Shown: positions 8,030 to 16,157 of the stretch, one piece after another
Position numbering within the stretch: position 1 is the first letter of the stretch
How the letters are laid out: every line of letters begins with the position of its first letter
DNA from: a beta proteobacterium AAP51
GTDB lineage: Bacteria; Pseudomonadota; Gammaproteobacteria; Burkholderiales; Burkholderiaceae_C
Assembly (NCBI GenBank): GCA_001295905.1
Contig: LJHT01000009.1
Location: 62,001-126,000 of the forward strand
Direction: 5' to 3'
Length of the DNA: 64,000 nt
Program-made: the position numbers and the translations under genes
The notes under the pieces: model-generated
Told to the model about the DNA's origin: nothing
The model's input: only the letters and a program-made list of their open reading frames with translations
The model's database searches: none

Positions 8030-8907
8030 CCTCACCCGCTGCCGCCGACCTCGTCACCGTGCTCGCCGAGGGCCCGCCCAACACCCTGGCCGGCACCTGG
8101 CCCGACCGCAGCTACACCCGGGTGCTGCGGCCCGAGCTGCACAGCTTCCACGCCCCCGGTACCGCGCGCGGCCAGGCCCTGGTGTGTGCCGGCGGCGGCT
8201 ACCTGCAGCTGGTGCACGACAAGGAAGGCGTGGAGGTGGCGCAGTGGCTCAACACCCTGGGCCTGGACGCCCACGTGCTGGTGCACCGCCTGCCCGGCCA
8301 GCCCCGGCTGCCCCAACCGGGGGCCCCCGCCGCGGACGAGGCCGCGCTGCCGCAGGCGGTGTGGCCCTTCGACATCGCGCTGCAGGACGGCCTGCTCGCG
8401 CTGGCCCACCTGGCCGCCCAGCCGCGCAGCGCGGCGCTGCCGCTGCTGCTGGCGGGCCTGTCTTCGGGCGGGCACCTCGCCGGCGTGCTGGCCTGCCAGC
8501 CCCTGCCGCTGCGCACCTTCGGGCTGCTGGTGGCCTACGCACCCTTGAATGCCAACCACCGCCTCTACAAGGCCCCGGCCGGCAAGCCCGACTACCCGCC
8601 GCCCGAGAAGCAGGCCTTCTACGACGCCTGGCCCATCGGCATCACCGCCGAGCCCCGGGGCCTGCCCCACCTGCCCGTGTTCCTGAGCTGCGCGCTGCAC
8701 GACGCCCTGGTGCCGGTGGCCCATGCGCTGAACCTGGTGCAGGCCCTGCAGCAGGCCGGGGGCGACGTGGAAGCGCACATCTTCCCGCGCGCGCCTCACG
8801 GCTATGCGCTGCGCGAGCGTGCCGGCACCCATGCGCACTGGCCCGGGCTGGCGGCGCGCTGGGTGCAGGAAAGGTTGCCGCGCGAGCCCGGCAACAGCGC
8901 CGACTGA
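8026..8907 (+). CDS. Alpha/beta hydrolase (esterase-like)
   Basis: 293 residues; the ATG at 8026 overlaps the stop of the S41 gene by 4 bp. An oxyanion-hole-like ALVCAGGGYLQL comes first, then the nucleophile elbow GLSSGG with Ser146, a loop LSCALHDALVPV that can supply the acid, and APHGYAL with the likely catalytic His. The arrangement resembles bacterial acetylxylan-esterase-like or BD-FAE-type hydrolases. In a pectin locus, removal of acetyl or feruloyl groups is a reasonable guess. No signal peptide is visible. The substrate is not determined by sequence. Confidence 0.8.
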   Translation: MTSPAAADLVTVLAEGPPNTLAGTWPDRSYTRVLRPELHSFHAPGTARGQALVCAGGGYLQLVHDKEGVEVAQWLNTLGLDAHVLVHRLPGQPRLPQPGAPAADEAALPQAVWPFDIALQDGLLALAHLAAQPRSAALPLLLAGLSSGGHLAGVLACQPLPLRTFGLLVAYAPLNANHRLYKAPAGKPDYPPPEKQAFYDAWPIGITAEPRGLPHLPVFLSCALHDALVPVAHALNLVQALQQAGGDVEAHIFPRAPHGYALRERAGTHAHWPGLAARWVQERLPREPGNSAD

Positions 8908-8915
8908 AAACCCGT

Positions 8916-10448
8916 TCAGCCCGCCTGCAAGGCCGGCTGAACCTGCACCGCGGGCAGCGGCAGTTCCAGCGTGAAGGTGGCGCCCTCGCCGACCACGGAA
9001 TGGGCCTGCACCTCGCCGCCCATGGCCCGCGCCAGCCGGCGCACGATGGCCAGGCCCAGACCGGTGCCGCCGTGCACGCGCTGCGCACTGGCGTCGCCCT
9101 GGCGGAAGCTTTCGAACAGGTAGGGCTGGAAGGCCGCGGGTATGCCCGGGCCGGTGTCGCGCACCACCAGCCGCACCCCGGCGGCGCGCGTGCCGTCCGC
9201 CGCCATCGGCTCGGCCCGCAGCACCACCTCGCCGTGTTCGGTGAACTTCACGGCATTGGCCACCAGGTTGCCCAGCATCTGGCGCAGGCGCTGCGGGTCG
9301 GCCTGCACGGAAGCCGGCAGGCCGGGTGCCAGCGCCAGGGTCAGCTTCAGGCCCTTGGCACGGGCCAGTGCTTCGTGCAGCGCCACCACGCCCTGCAGCA
9401 GCGGCGCCAGCGCCACGGCCTGCGGCTGCAACTGCAGGCGGCCGGCTTCGATGGAGGCGAGGTCGAGCACGTCGTTCACCACCGCCAGCAGCATCAGCCC
9501 GCCCTGGCGCACATGGCCCACGTAACGCTGCTGCTGCTCGTCGAGCTTCGTCAGTTCCAGCAGCTGCGCCATGCCCAGCACGGCGTTCAGCGGCGTGCGC
9601 AGCTCGTGGCTCATCACGGCCAGGAACTCGCTCTTCAGGCGGCTGGCCTGCAGCGCTTCGTCACGCGCCCGCGTGAGCTCGGCTTCGTGTTCGGCAATGC
9701 GCGCCAGCAGGCGGCGCACGGCGTCGTCGATGGCCACGAGGTCGGGGTCCTGGTGGGCGCGCGGCTGCGCGGCCAGGGCACCGGCGCTGGCGGTGTCGAT
9801 GCCGTTCATGGCCTGCACCAGGCGCGCTACCGGCCGCGTGACCAGCTGCGACATCGCCACCCACAGCAGGCCCAGCGCCACCACCAGCGTGGCCCCGCCC
9901 ACGGCAGCGTGGGTGCGCAGCAGCGTCGCTTCGGCCTCGTCCAGCAGCGAGGCCGGAAAACCCACCACCACCTGGCCCACCGGCGTCTGCGTGAGGTCGC
10001 GCACGGGCACCACCACGGCATGGCTGCCGTCGGCCAGCGCCGGCGGCCGCGGGCCGTGGCGCGCCACCGCGGCCTGGGTCTCGGCGGCCAGGCGCGTGGC
10101 ATCGCCTTCCAGCGCCACGCCTGCCAGCAGGGTGCCGCCGGGGGCCGCCACGAGCACGTAGGCCAGGCCCTGGTGGGCTTCCAGCGCCTCGCGGCATTGC
10201 GCTTCGAAGCCCTGGATCTCGTCGATGCGCAGGCCCAGCGCCAGGATGCGCTGCAGCTGCACCGCCAGCCCTTCGCCGATGGCCTGGGCGCGGCTTTGCT
10301 GGGCTTCGCGCAGCTGGGCCGTGGCCAGGGCGCGGCTGGCCAGGGTGCTGGCCAGGATGGCCAGCACCAGCCCCAGGCCGGCCACCACGGCGATGCGGCG
10401 CCGCAGGCCCCAGTGGCCTGCCGCCGGCCTCAAGACCGGGGCTCCCAC
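8916..10448 (-). CDS. Membrane sensor histidine kinase
   Basis: 510 residues, GTG start at 10448. Transmembrane helices lie at about 19-41 and 181-203 and bracket a periplasmic sensor region of about 140 residues. A linker, a coiled coil and the kinase core follow: H-box MSHELRTPLN with His281, N-box LVANAVKF, G1 DTGPGIP, F-box YLFESFRQGD and G2 GGTGLGLAI. There is no receiver domain, and no response regulator lies within the window. Its start lies inside the 3' end of the upstream substrate-binding-protein gene (19 bp overlap), so both are translated together. The kinase probably works with that binding protein to sense a periplasmic ligand. Confidence 0.92.
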   Translation of the reverse strand: MGAPVLRPAAGHWGLRRRIAVVAGLGLVLAILASTLASRALATAQLREAQQSRAQAIGEGLAVQLQRILALGLRIDEIQGFEAQCREALEAHQGLAYVLVAAPGGTLLAGVALEGDATRLAAETQAAVARHGPRPPALADGSHAVVVPVRDLTQTPVGQVVVGFPASLLDEAEATLLRTHAAVGGATLVVALGLLWVAMSQLVTRPVARLVQAMNGIDTASAGALAAQPRAHQDPDLVAIDDAVRRLLARIAEHEAELTRARDEALQASRLKSEFLAVMSHELRTPLNAVLGMAQLLELTKLDEQQQRYVGHVRQGGLMLLAVVNDVLDLASIEAGRLQLQPQAVALAPLLQGVVALHEALARAKGLKLTLALAPGLPASVQADPQRLRQMLGNLVANAVKFTEHGEVVLRAEPMAADGTRAAGVRLVVRDTGPGIPAAFQPYLFESFRQGDASAQRVHGGTGLGLAIVRRLARAMGGEVQAHSVVGEGATFTLELPLPAVQVQPALQAG

Positions 10449-11518
10449 TCGTAATGACGCACGATGTGCGACTGCAGCAGCTGCGTGCTGCGCACCACCA
10501 GCCCCAGCGCGCGCGCCCGGCGCAGGCTGATGGTGGGCTGCCCCTGGGCCGTGGGCCGCATCGGCAGCGAGGCCGGCGCCACGCCATCCACCAGGATGGC
10601 GCGCGCCAGGCGGCCGGCGGCGCGCCCCTGCGCCAGTTCAGACACCGTCACCGAAGCCAGCGTGCCGTGATGGATGCGGTCCAGCCAGAAGCTGGCATCG
10701 GGCAGCTGGCTGTGTTCCACCACCCAGCGCTGCACGGTCTGGTAGGGCACGGGGCGGCCCGCGCTGTCCACCAGCGTGAGGATGCCCAGGTGCAGCAGCG
10801 CGTCGGCCTGCGCGGGCCTTTCGGCCCCCTCGGCACCCGGCTGCGCAGCCAGGATGGCCTGCTGGTACTCGGCATAGTGGTGCGTGCGCACCACCTGCAC
10901 CGGCGCCAGCCCCGGGATGGCGGCCGCGCCTTCCTGCACCCGGCCGACCACGGCGTCCCAGTAGGCGCCATGGTCGGAAAGCACGGTCAGCCGGCGCAGC
11001 CCGGGCACCAGCTCGCGCAGCAGCCGCAGCGTTTCGGGCACGTGCTCGCGTTCCAGCACGCCGGTGACGTTGGGCGCCCCTTCGAAACCGTGGGCCTGGG
11101 GGTCGCGGTTCACGCCGCTGAACACCAGCGGCAGCGCGGTGCCCAGGTAGTGCCGCGCCACGTGCTGCTGGGCATCGTCGTCGCTGCAATACAGCAGCTG
11201 GGGGCGGAAGTCGTCGATGAAGGCGCGCGCCAGGCGCCCGCGCTCGGTCTTGGCTTCGTCGCTGGCATGGCGCTTCACGTCCATCTGGAAGACGCGGATG
11301 TCGGCCGCCGGCAGGGCCAGGCTTTCGCGGAAGCCTTCGAGCTGGCCGTCGGTCCAGCGCCAGGGGGAATCGAAGCTCATCACGTGCGCGATGCGGGGCG
11401 CGGCGCTGGCGCGGGCGCGTGGCGGCGACAGGCCAGCCAGGGCCAGCGTGGCGGCGGCGCCCAGCAGCAGGCGGCGGCGCGGGTGCGCCGCGGGTGGTCC
11501 CAGCGGGAGAGTGGCCAT
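10430..11518 (-). CDS. ABC-type periplasmic substrate-binding protein (orphan, sensory?)
   Basis: 362 residues from the ATG at 11518, preceded by an AAGGAGA ribosome binding site that decides this start over longer frames. A Tat-like leader (PRRRLLLGAAATLALAG) is followed by a two-lobed binding-protein sequence of the TrpX/YtfQ-like ABC_sub_bind type (IAHVMSFDSPWRWTDGQ, LVFSGVNRDPQ, VTGVLEREHVPETLRLLRELVPGLRRLTVLSD). No permease or ATPase gene lies beside it. It runs directly into a histidine kinase with a 19 bp overlap, which suggests a ligand sensor rather than a transport component. The ligand is unknown; location in a pectin locus is only weak evidence for a sugar. Confidence 0.8.
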   Translation of the reverse strand: MATLPLGPPAAHPRRRLLLGAAATLALAGLSPPRARASAAPRIAHVMSFDSPWRWTDGQLEGFRESLALPAADIRVFQMDVKRHASDEAKTERGRLARAFIDDFRPQLLYCSDDDAQQHVARHYLGTALPLVFSGVNRDPQAHGFEGAPNVTGVLEREHVPETLRLLRELVPGLRRLTVLSDHGAYWDAVVGRVQEGAAAIPGLAPVQVVRTHHYAEYQQAILAAQPGAEGAERPAQADALLHLGILTLVDSAGRPVPYQTVQRWVVEHSQLPDASFWLDRIHHGTLASVTVSELAQGRAAGRLARAILVDGVAPASLPMRPTAQGQPTISLRRARALGLVVRSTQLLQSHIVRHYEWEPRS

Positions 11519-11670
11519 GGTGTCTCCTTGGCTCGGTGCTTGTTCGCCGCGTGGTCTGCAGGTCGGCGCCCCTCGCCAGCCTGCGCGGCCTTGCTCCTCA
11601 TGTTGTCGGCAGTATGTAACCAAAGCTGAGCCGGCGGCACTGGGCGGCCCCCTGCGCCGCATGACCCGCG

Positions 11671-14325
11671 TCAAGAAAGCTGCAGTGCGCGCAGCGGCAC
11701 GCCCATGTCGCGCCAGTGTTCCGGGTGGCAGGTGAAGAGCAGCACCTGGTGGCGCTGTGCGGCGTCGAAGAGCACGCGCTTCATCGCCGCCAGACGTTCG
11801 GCGTCGCTGTGCACGAGGGCATCGTCCAGCACCAGCAGCGTGGGCCGGCCGGCGGCCTGCAGCAGGTCGGCATAGGCCAGGCGTGCGATGACGCCCATCT
11901 GCTCGCGCGCACCGAAGCTCAGCGTCTCCAACGCGGCGGTCTCGGGCCCGCGCGCGCCGGGGCGGCTGAGGGCGCCGGGCACCAGGCGTTCGTCCACCGC
12001 CAGGCTGGCCGCCGGCAACAGCAGTGGCAGGTAGTGCGCCAGGCGCTGCTGCAGCGGCGCCTGCAGCCGCTGCGTGAGGGCCTGGCGGCGCGCTTCCAGC
12101 CGCTGCAGCAGGAACTGCAGCGCTTCGGCGCGGGCCTGCAGTTCGGCGGCGCGGCGCTGCGCCCGGGCCAGCGTGCTGCGCTCGCGTTCCAGCGTTTCTT
12201 CCAGGCCGTCGGCGCCGGCGCTGGCCAGCGTGGTTTCCAGCTGCAGGATGTCGCGTTCACGCGCGCGCTGCTGCTGCTCGGCTTCGTCGGCACTGCGCCC
12301 GAAACGATGCACGTCCTGGCGCAGGATGTCGGGGCGCGCGGCGGCCATCTGCGATGCCAGGGTGCCGGCTTCGGCCTGCAGCGTGTGTTCCAGCGCCGTG
12401 GCTTCGACCAGCTCGCGTTGCCGCGCGGCCAGCTGCGCCTGGCGCGCGGGGTCTTGCAGCAGGGTCTGCAGGGCCTGGTGCTCACGCTGCGCGGCTTCGC
12501 GCTGGCTGGCCGCGTGGGCCAGCGCGGTGCGCGCGGCCTGCAGCGTGCGCGTGGCGGCTTCGGCGGCCAGGCGCGCGGCTTCGTGCGCGGCTTCGGCCTG
12601 GGGCAAGGGCAGGGCGGCCGGAAGCTCGGGCGAAGGCGAAGGCGGCGGCGGCAACTGCGCCAGCGCGGCGCGCGCCTCGGCTTCACGCGCCTGGGCCGTC
12701 TGCTGTTCGCTGCGCAGCACGTCCAGGCCCTGGGGTGCCAGCAGCGCCAGGGCTTGTGTGGCGGCATGGGCTTCGGCGCTGCGCTGCGCGTGCGCCTGCG
12801 CGCGGGCCTCGGCTTCGGCGCCGCTGGCCAGGCCCAGGCGCTGCAGCAGCGCCTGGTGTTCGTCCTGCAGCTGTGCCTGGGCCTGCGCCAACTCGGCCAG
12901 GTCGTGCCCGCCGGGGGCGATGTGCAGGCGGCCCAGGCCCGGCAGCTGCAGCGTGGTGGGCGCCAGCAGCAGGCGCTCGGCGTTGCCTGCGAGGTTTTCT
13001 TCACCCAGCGTGAGCTGGGCGCCGGGCTGCAGCTCGAACTGCAGCCGGGTGGCCACGGCGGCCTGGCGGATGTGCAGCTCTTGCAGGCGCGCCTGCTGTT
13101 CGCGCAGCTGCTTCAGCTCGCGCGGGTCGATGTGCAGCGGCGCGGCTTCCTGCTGCAGGCGCAGCGCACGTTCGTGTTCGGCGCTGGCGCGCTGCAGCAG
13201 CGCGGCCAGCTCGGCAGCCCGCGTGCCGGCATCGGCCACCTGGCGGGCCAGCACGCGGCGGTTGTCTTCCTGCCGCGCCAGGGCCAGCGCCTCGCGGGCG
13301 CGGCGGCGTGTGTCGCTGGCAGCGGCTTCGCTGCGCTGGGCCAGCGCTTCCTGCGCCGTGGCCTGTTCGTGCTGGCGCTCGGCGGCTTCCAGCGCCGCCT
13401 GCCGCACCTGCAGGCCTTGCGCCTGCGCTTCCCCGGCGCCCAGCTGCTGGGCCAGCAAGCTGCGCAGGCCCTGGGCCTGGCGCAGGCGTTCCTGCAGGCG
13501 CTCGCGGTCGCGGGCCAGGGCTTCGCAGGCCTGCAGCTGCTGCTGCGCCGCGGCCTGCTGCGCGCGCAGCGCGGCCCAGGGCGCGCTGGCCTGGTCGGCG
13601 GCGTGGGCCTCGCGCAGCAGGCGCAGGCGGTCGACCTGGGCACGCTGGTCCTGCACCGCCTGCTGCAAGGCGGCCACGCGCGCGCTGCTCTCGGCGGCTT
13701 CTTCGTGGGCCTTCTGCAGCGCTGCCTTGGGGCGGCCGGTGCTGGTGAGCAGCTCGTCGTGCAGGCGGCGCACCTGGGCCACCACCTCGTCGCCGCCGCT
13801 GGCGGCCACCTCGCCCAGGCTGCGCTCCAGCGCCTTGCGCAGGTGGTCGGCGGCATGCAGCACGGGGCCTTCCACGGCCTGCGCGGCGCCCTGCTCCATC
13901 CACAGCAGGCCTGGTATGCCCCAGTGCTCTTCGCGGCTGGCGCCCTTGGCCGCGAACTGGAAGCCCAGCGTCTCGGCCAGCGCGTCTTCGGCCTCCACGC
14001 CTTCCAGCCGCTGTGGGCCGATGAAGAGTTCGCAGCGCTTCTTGCCCAGGAAACTCTTGCTCAGGCGGTGCGGCACGCCGTCGATGAGGAAATCGAGCTC
14101 GATGCTGGGCGTGGCGGCGCTGTCGCCATAGGGGCGCAGGTCGTCCACGCTGGTGGAGCGGTGGCGCTCGAAGAAGGCCGCGCGCAGCGCGCGCACCAGC
14201 GTGCTCTTGCCGGCTTCGTTGGGGCCGCTGAAGAGGTTCAGCCCGGGCTGCAGGTTCGCCAGCTCGAAGGGTTGGCGAAAGCGCCGCAGCTCGGCCACGC
14301 GCAGGCGGGTGAGCAGCAGGCTCAT
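11671..14325 (-). CDS. SbcC/Rad50-like (YhaN-type) AAA ATPase
   Basis: 884 residues. Walker A is GPNEAGKST (34-42). Long heptad-rich coiled-coil arms occupy roughly residues 190-760. The ABC signature region is LSFGAREQ, Walker B is LLVLDDAL, and the H-loop segment is VLLFTCHPEHW. It is shorter than SbcC/Rad50 and I find no CxxC zinc hook among its few cysteines, which fits the YhaN-like branch of DNA-end-processing ATPases. It overlaps the upstream nuclease gene by ATGA, so the two form a complex-encoding pair acting on DNA ends. Being inside a pectin locus is odd and suggests a later insertion or rearrangement. Confidence 0.85.
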   Translation of the reverse strand: MSLLLTRLRVAELRRFRQPFELANLQPGLNLFSGPNEAGKSTLVRALRAAFFERHRSTSVDDLRPYGDSAATPSIELDFLIDGVPHRLSKSFLGKKRCELFIGPQRLEGVEAEDALAETLGFQFAAKGASREEHWGIPGLLWMEQGAAQAVEGPVLHAADHLRKALERSLGEVAASGGDEVVAQVRRLHDELLTSTGRPKAALQKAHEEAAESSARVAALQQAVQDQRAQVDRLRLLREAHAADQASAPWAALRAQQAAAQQQLQACEALARDRERLQERLRQAQGLRSLLAQQLGAGEAQAQGLQVRQAALEAAERQHEQATAQEALAQRSEAAASDTRRRAREALALARQEDNRRVLARQVADAGTRAAELAALLQRASAEHERALRLQQEAAPLHIDPRELKQLREQQARLQELHIRQAAVATRLQFELQPGAQLTLGEENLAGNAERLLLAPTTLQLPGLGRLHIAPGGHDLAELAQAQAQLQDEHQALLQRLGLASGAEAEARAQAHAQRSAEAHAATQALALLAPQGLDVLRSEQQTAQAREAEARAALAQLPPPPSPSPELPAALPLPQAEAAHEAARLAAEAATRTLQAARTALAHAASQREAAQREHQALQTLLQDPARQAQLAARQRELVEATALEHTLQAEAGTLASQMAAARPDILRQDVHRFGRSADEAEQQQRARERDILQLETTLASAGADGLEETLERERSTLARAQRRAAELQARAEALQFLLQRLEARRQALTQRLQAPLQQRLAHYLPLLLPAASLAVDERLVPGALSRPGARGPETAALETLSFGAREQMGVIARLAYADLLQAAGRPTLLVLDDALVHSDAERLAAMKRVLFDAAQRHQVLLFTCHPEHWRDMGVPLRALQLS

Positions 14326-15494
14326 GCCGCGCTGCCGGTGGGGGCCGCCGCGCCGGCTGTACGCGTGGCGGCTGCCTCGGCCGCCGGCCGCGCCGCCAGC
14401 AGGCCCGTCAGCATGGCCAGCGCGTCCTGCGCGCGGCGGGCATCTTCGCCGGTGGTCGTGCGCAGTTCGGTGATGAGCTCGCCCAGGTAGCCATCGGCCT
14501 GCAGCGCGGCGAGGTCGGCTTCGGTGGGCGCCAGGCTCAAGGCGCCCAGGTCGCGGCGCAGGCAGCGCACGCGCGCCTCGGTCTCGCCCAGGGCCTGCAG
14601 CAGGCGCGTGTGCGCGGCCACGTCCAGCGCACCCGCGACGGTGAGCTCCAGCACATCAGCCGCGCCCAGCGCCGCCAGCTGCGCCAGCAGCGCATCCAGG
14701 TCGCTGGGCACCTGCAGCGTGGCGCTGTGCTGCTGCCAGGCGAACTGCGCGGTGCGCAGCGGCTGCACCTGCAGCGCGGTACCGGGTTCGCCCAGTTGCC
14801 CCAGTTGCACCAGCAAGGCCTGGCCGGCTTCGTTGTTGCGAAAGCGGTCGGGCTCGGGCGTGCCGCTGTACCAGGTGCGCGCGTCGATGCGGCGCGTGCC
14901 GTGCCAGTCGCCCAGGGCCAGGTAGCTGAGGTTCGCACGTTCGGCGCGGTCGGGCGCGATGGGGTTGGCAGCGTCGATGCCCTCGGCCAGCAAGCCCTGC
15001 ACCGCGCCATGCGCCAGGCCCACGCGGTGCCAGCCCTCGGGCGTGGCGGCGGTGTCGAACCAGGCCGTGAGGTCGCCATGCGTGTGGCGCTGCGTGAGCG
15101 GCGCGCACAGGCAGGCCAGGCGCGCCTGCGGCAGCGCGATGACGCCCGCCGTCAGCGCCAGATGCACGTTCGGCGGCACCACGGCCAGGCGCTGCGCGTG
15201 CGTCCACACGCTCTCGGCCAGGGCCGCATCGTGGTTGCCGGGGATCATCACCCAGGGCCCCGCAAAGGCCTGCAGCGCGTTGAACAGGCGCCGGATGCTG
15301 CGCGCCGAGACCGTCTGCGCATCGAACACATCGCCGGCCACCAGCACCGCATCCACCTGCTCGGCCTGGGCCATCGCGGCGATGCGCTCCACCGCGGCAT
15401 AGCGCGCTTCGGCCAGCGGCACGGCGTCGTCGGGGTCGAAGCTGCCGTACTGGCGGCCGATCTGCCAGTCGGCGGTGTGGAGGAGGCGGGTCAT
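14322..15494 (-). CDS. SbcD/Mre11-like (YhaO-type) metallophosphoesterase
   Basis: 390 residues from the ATG at 15494. All five phosphoesterase metal motifs are visible: HTADWQIG, LVAGDVFD, IPGNHDAA, VGLAHG and YLALGDWHG. A C-terminal capping region follows, ending in an Ala-rich tail (AEAAATRTAGAAAP). Homologues cut double-strand DNA ends or hairpins together with an SbcC/YhaN ATPase, whose gene overlaps this one by 4 bp. The gene is divergent from a Nudix gene; a 14-bp perfect palindrome lies in the gap. Confidence 0.9.
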   Translation of the reverse strand: MTRLLHTADWQIGRQYGSFDPDDAVPLAEARYAAVERIAAMAQAEQVDAVLVAGDVFDAQTVSARSIRRLFNALQAFAGPWVMIPGNHDAALAESVWTHAQRLAVVPPNVHLALTAGVIALPQARLACLCAPLTQRHTHGDLTAWFDTAATPEGWHRVGLAHGAVQGLLAEGIDAANPIAPDRAERANLSYLALGDWHGTRRIDARTWYSGTPEPDRFRNNEAGQALLVQLGQLGEPGTALQVQPLRTAQFAWQQHSATLQVPSDLDALLAQLAALGAADVLELTVAGALDVAAHTRLLQALGETEARVRCLRRDLGALSLAPTEADLAALQADGYLGELITELRTTTGEDARRAQDALAMLTGLLAARPAAEAAATRTAGAAAPTGSAA

Positions 15495-15541
15495 GCGGGG
15501 TGCAAGAGGTCGGCGCGCGGGAAGTGATGGGGATGGGCGCG

Positions 15542-15555
15542 GGCTGGCGCCAGCC
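15542..15555. promoter_or_regulatory. 14-bp perfect palindrome in divergent promoter
   Basis: GGCTGGCGCCAGCC is a perfect palindrome in the 126-bp gap between the nuclease gene (minus strand) and the Nudix gene (plus strand). A TATCCT-like -10 lies at about 15567. It may be an operator. In such GC-rich sequence a chance palindrome is not excluded. Confidence 0.35.
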
Positions 15556-15620
15556 TGGGCCCGAAGTATCCTGCGCCGCTGGCGTGGCTGAGCGGCCCGC
15601 CCTGACTCCCTGTGCCCCCC

Positions 15621-16079
15621 ATGCCCCACCCCGACCCCCAGCCTCCTGGCGACGAATGGTCTTCCGCCCGCCCCGGCGTCGGCGTGGGCGTGCTGGTGGT
15701 GCACCAGGGCCTGATGCTGCTGGGCAAGCGCCGCGGTGCGCATGGCGCGGGCCACTGGGCGCCGCCGGGCGGCCGGCTGGAATTCGGCGAAGCGCTGGAA
15801 GACTGCGCGCGCCGCGAGCTGGCCGAAGAGACCGGGCTCACGGCCAGCCACCTGGAGCTGGGGCCCTACACGAACGACGTGTTTGCGGCCGACGGCGCGG
15901 CGGCGCAGCACTTCCTCACGGTGTACGTGGTGGCGCGCGGCCCGCAGGGCACGCCGCGCAACCTGGAGCCCGAAAAATGCGAAGGCTGGGCCTGGTTCGG
16001 CTGGGACGCCCTGCCCGCGCCGCTCTTCCTGCCGATGCAGAACCTGCGGCGCATCGGCTGGCGGCCCGGCGGCCTGTAG
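15621..16079 (+). CDS. Nudix hydrolase
   Basis: 152 residues from the ATG at 15621; a GTG at 15612 would add three residues. The full Nudix box is present at residues 51-73 (G x5 E x7 REL xEE xGL). It is preceded by GVLVVHQGLMLLGKRRG and GHWAPPGG, as in enzymes of the ADP-ribose or nucleotide-sugar pyrophosphatase and MutT-like groups. It hydrolyses a nucleoside diphosphate linked to another moiety; the substrate cannot be read from the sequence. Its only neighbours are the divergent DNA-nuclease pair and a convergent glycosidase-like gene. Confidence 0.92.
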   Translation: MPHPDPQPPGDEWSSARPGVGVGVLVVHQGLMLLGKRRGAHGAGHWAPPGGRLEFGEALEDCARRELAEETGLTASHLELGPYTNDVFAADGAAAQHFLTVYVVARGPQGTPRNLEPEKCEGWAWFGWDALPAPLFLPMQNLRRIGWRPGGL

Positions 16080-16092
16080 CGCGCTGATGAGC

Positions 16093-16157
16093 TTCAGTGC
16101 AGCGCTTCAGTGCTGCGTTTCAGGGCTGCGTTTCAGTGCCGCACTTCAGCGCGGCGC
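16093..16157. repeat. 13-bp tandem repeat, five copies
   Basis: TTCAGTGCTGCGT-like units start at exactly 16093, 16106, 16119, 16132 and 16145. They differ from one another at one to four positions. The array fills the gap between the Nudix stop and the convergent GH43-like gene, and the last unit contains that gene's stop codon (TCA on the plus strand). It is a minisatellite; slippage could change the 3' end of the neighbour. Confidence 0.85.

Noticed and set aside
11716..14490. Very long open frame on the plus strand opposite the SbcC-like gene
   Set aside because: It is Gln/Arg/Gly/Ala-rich and lacks any domain. It is the antisense shadow of a high-GC gene whose third codon positions are G or C.
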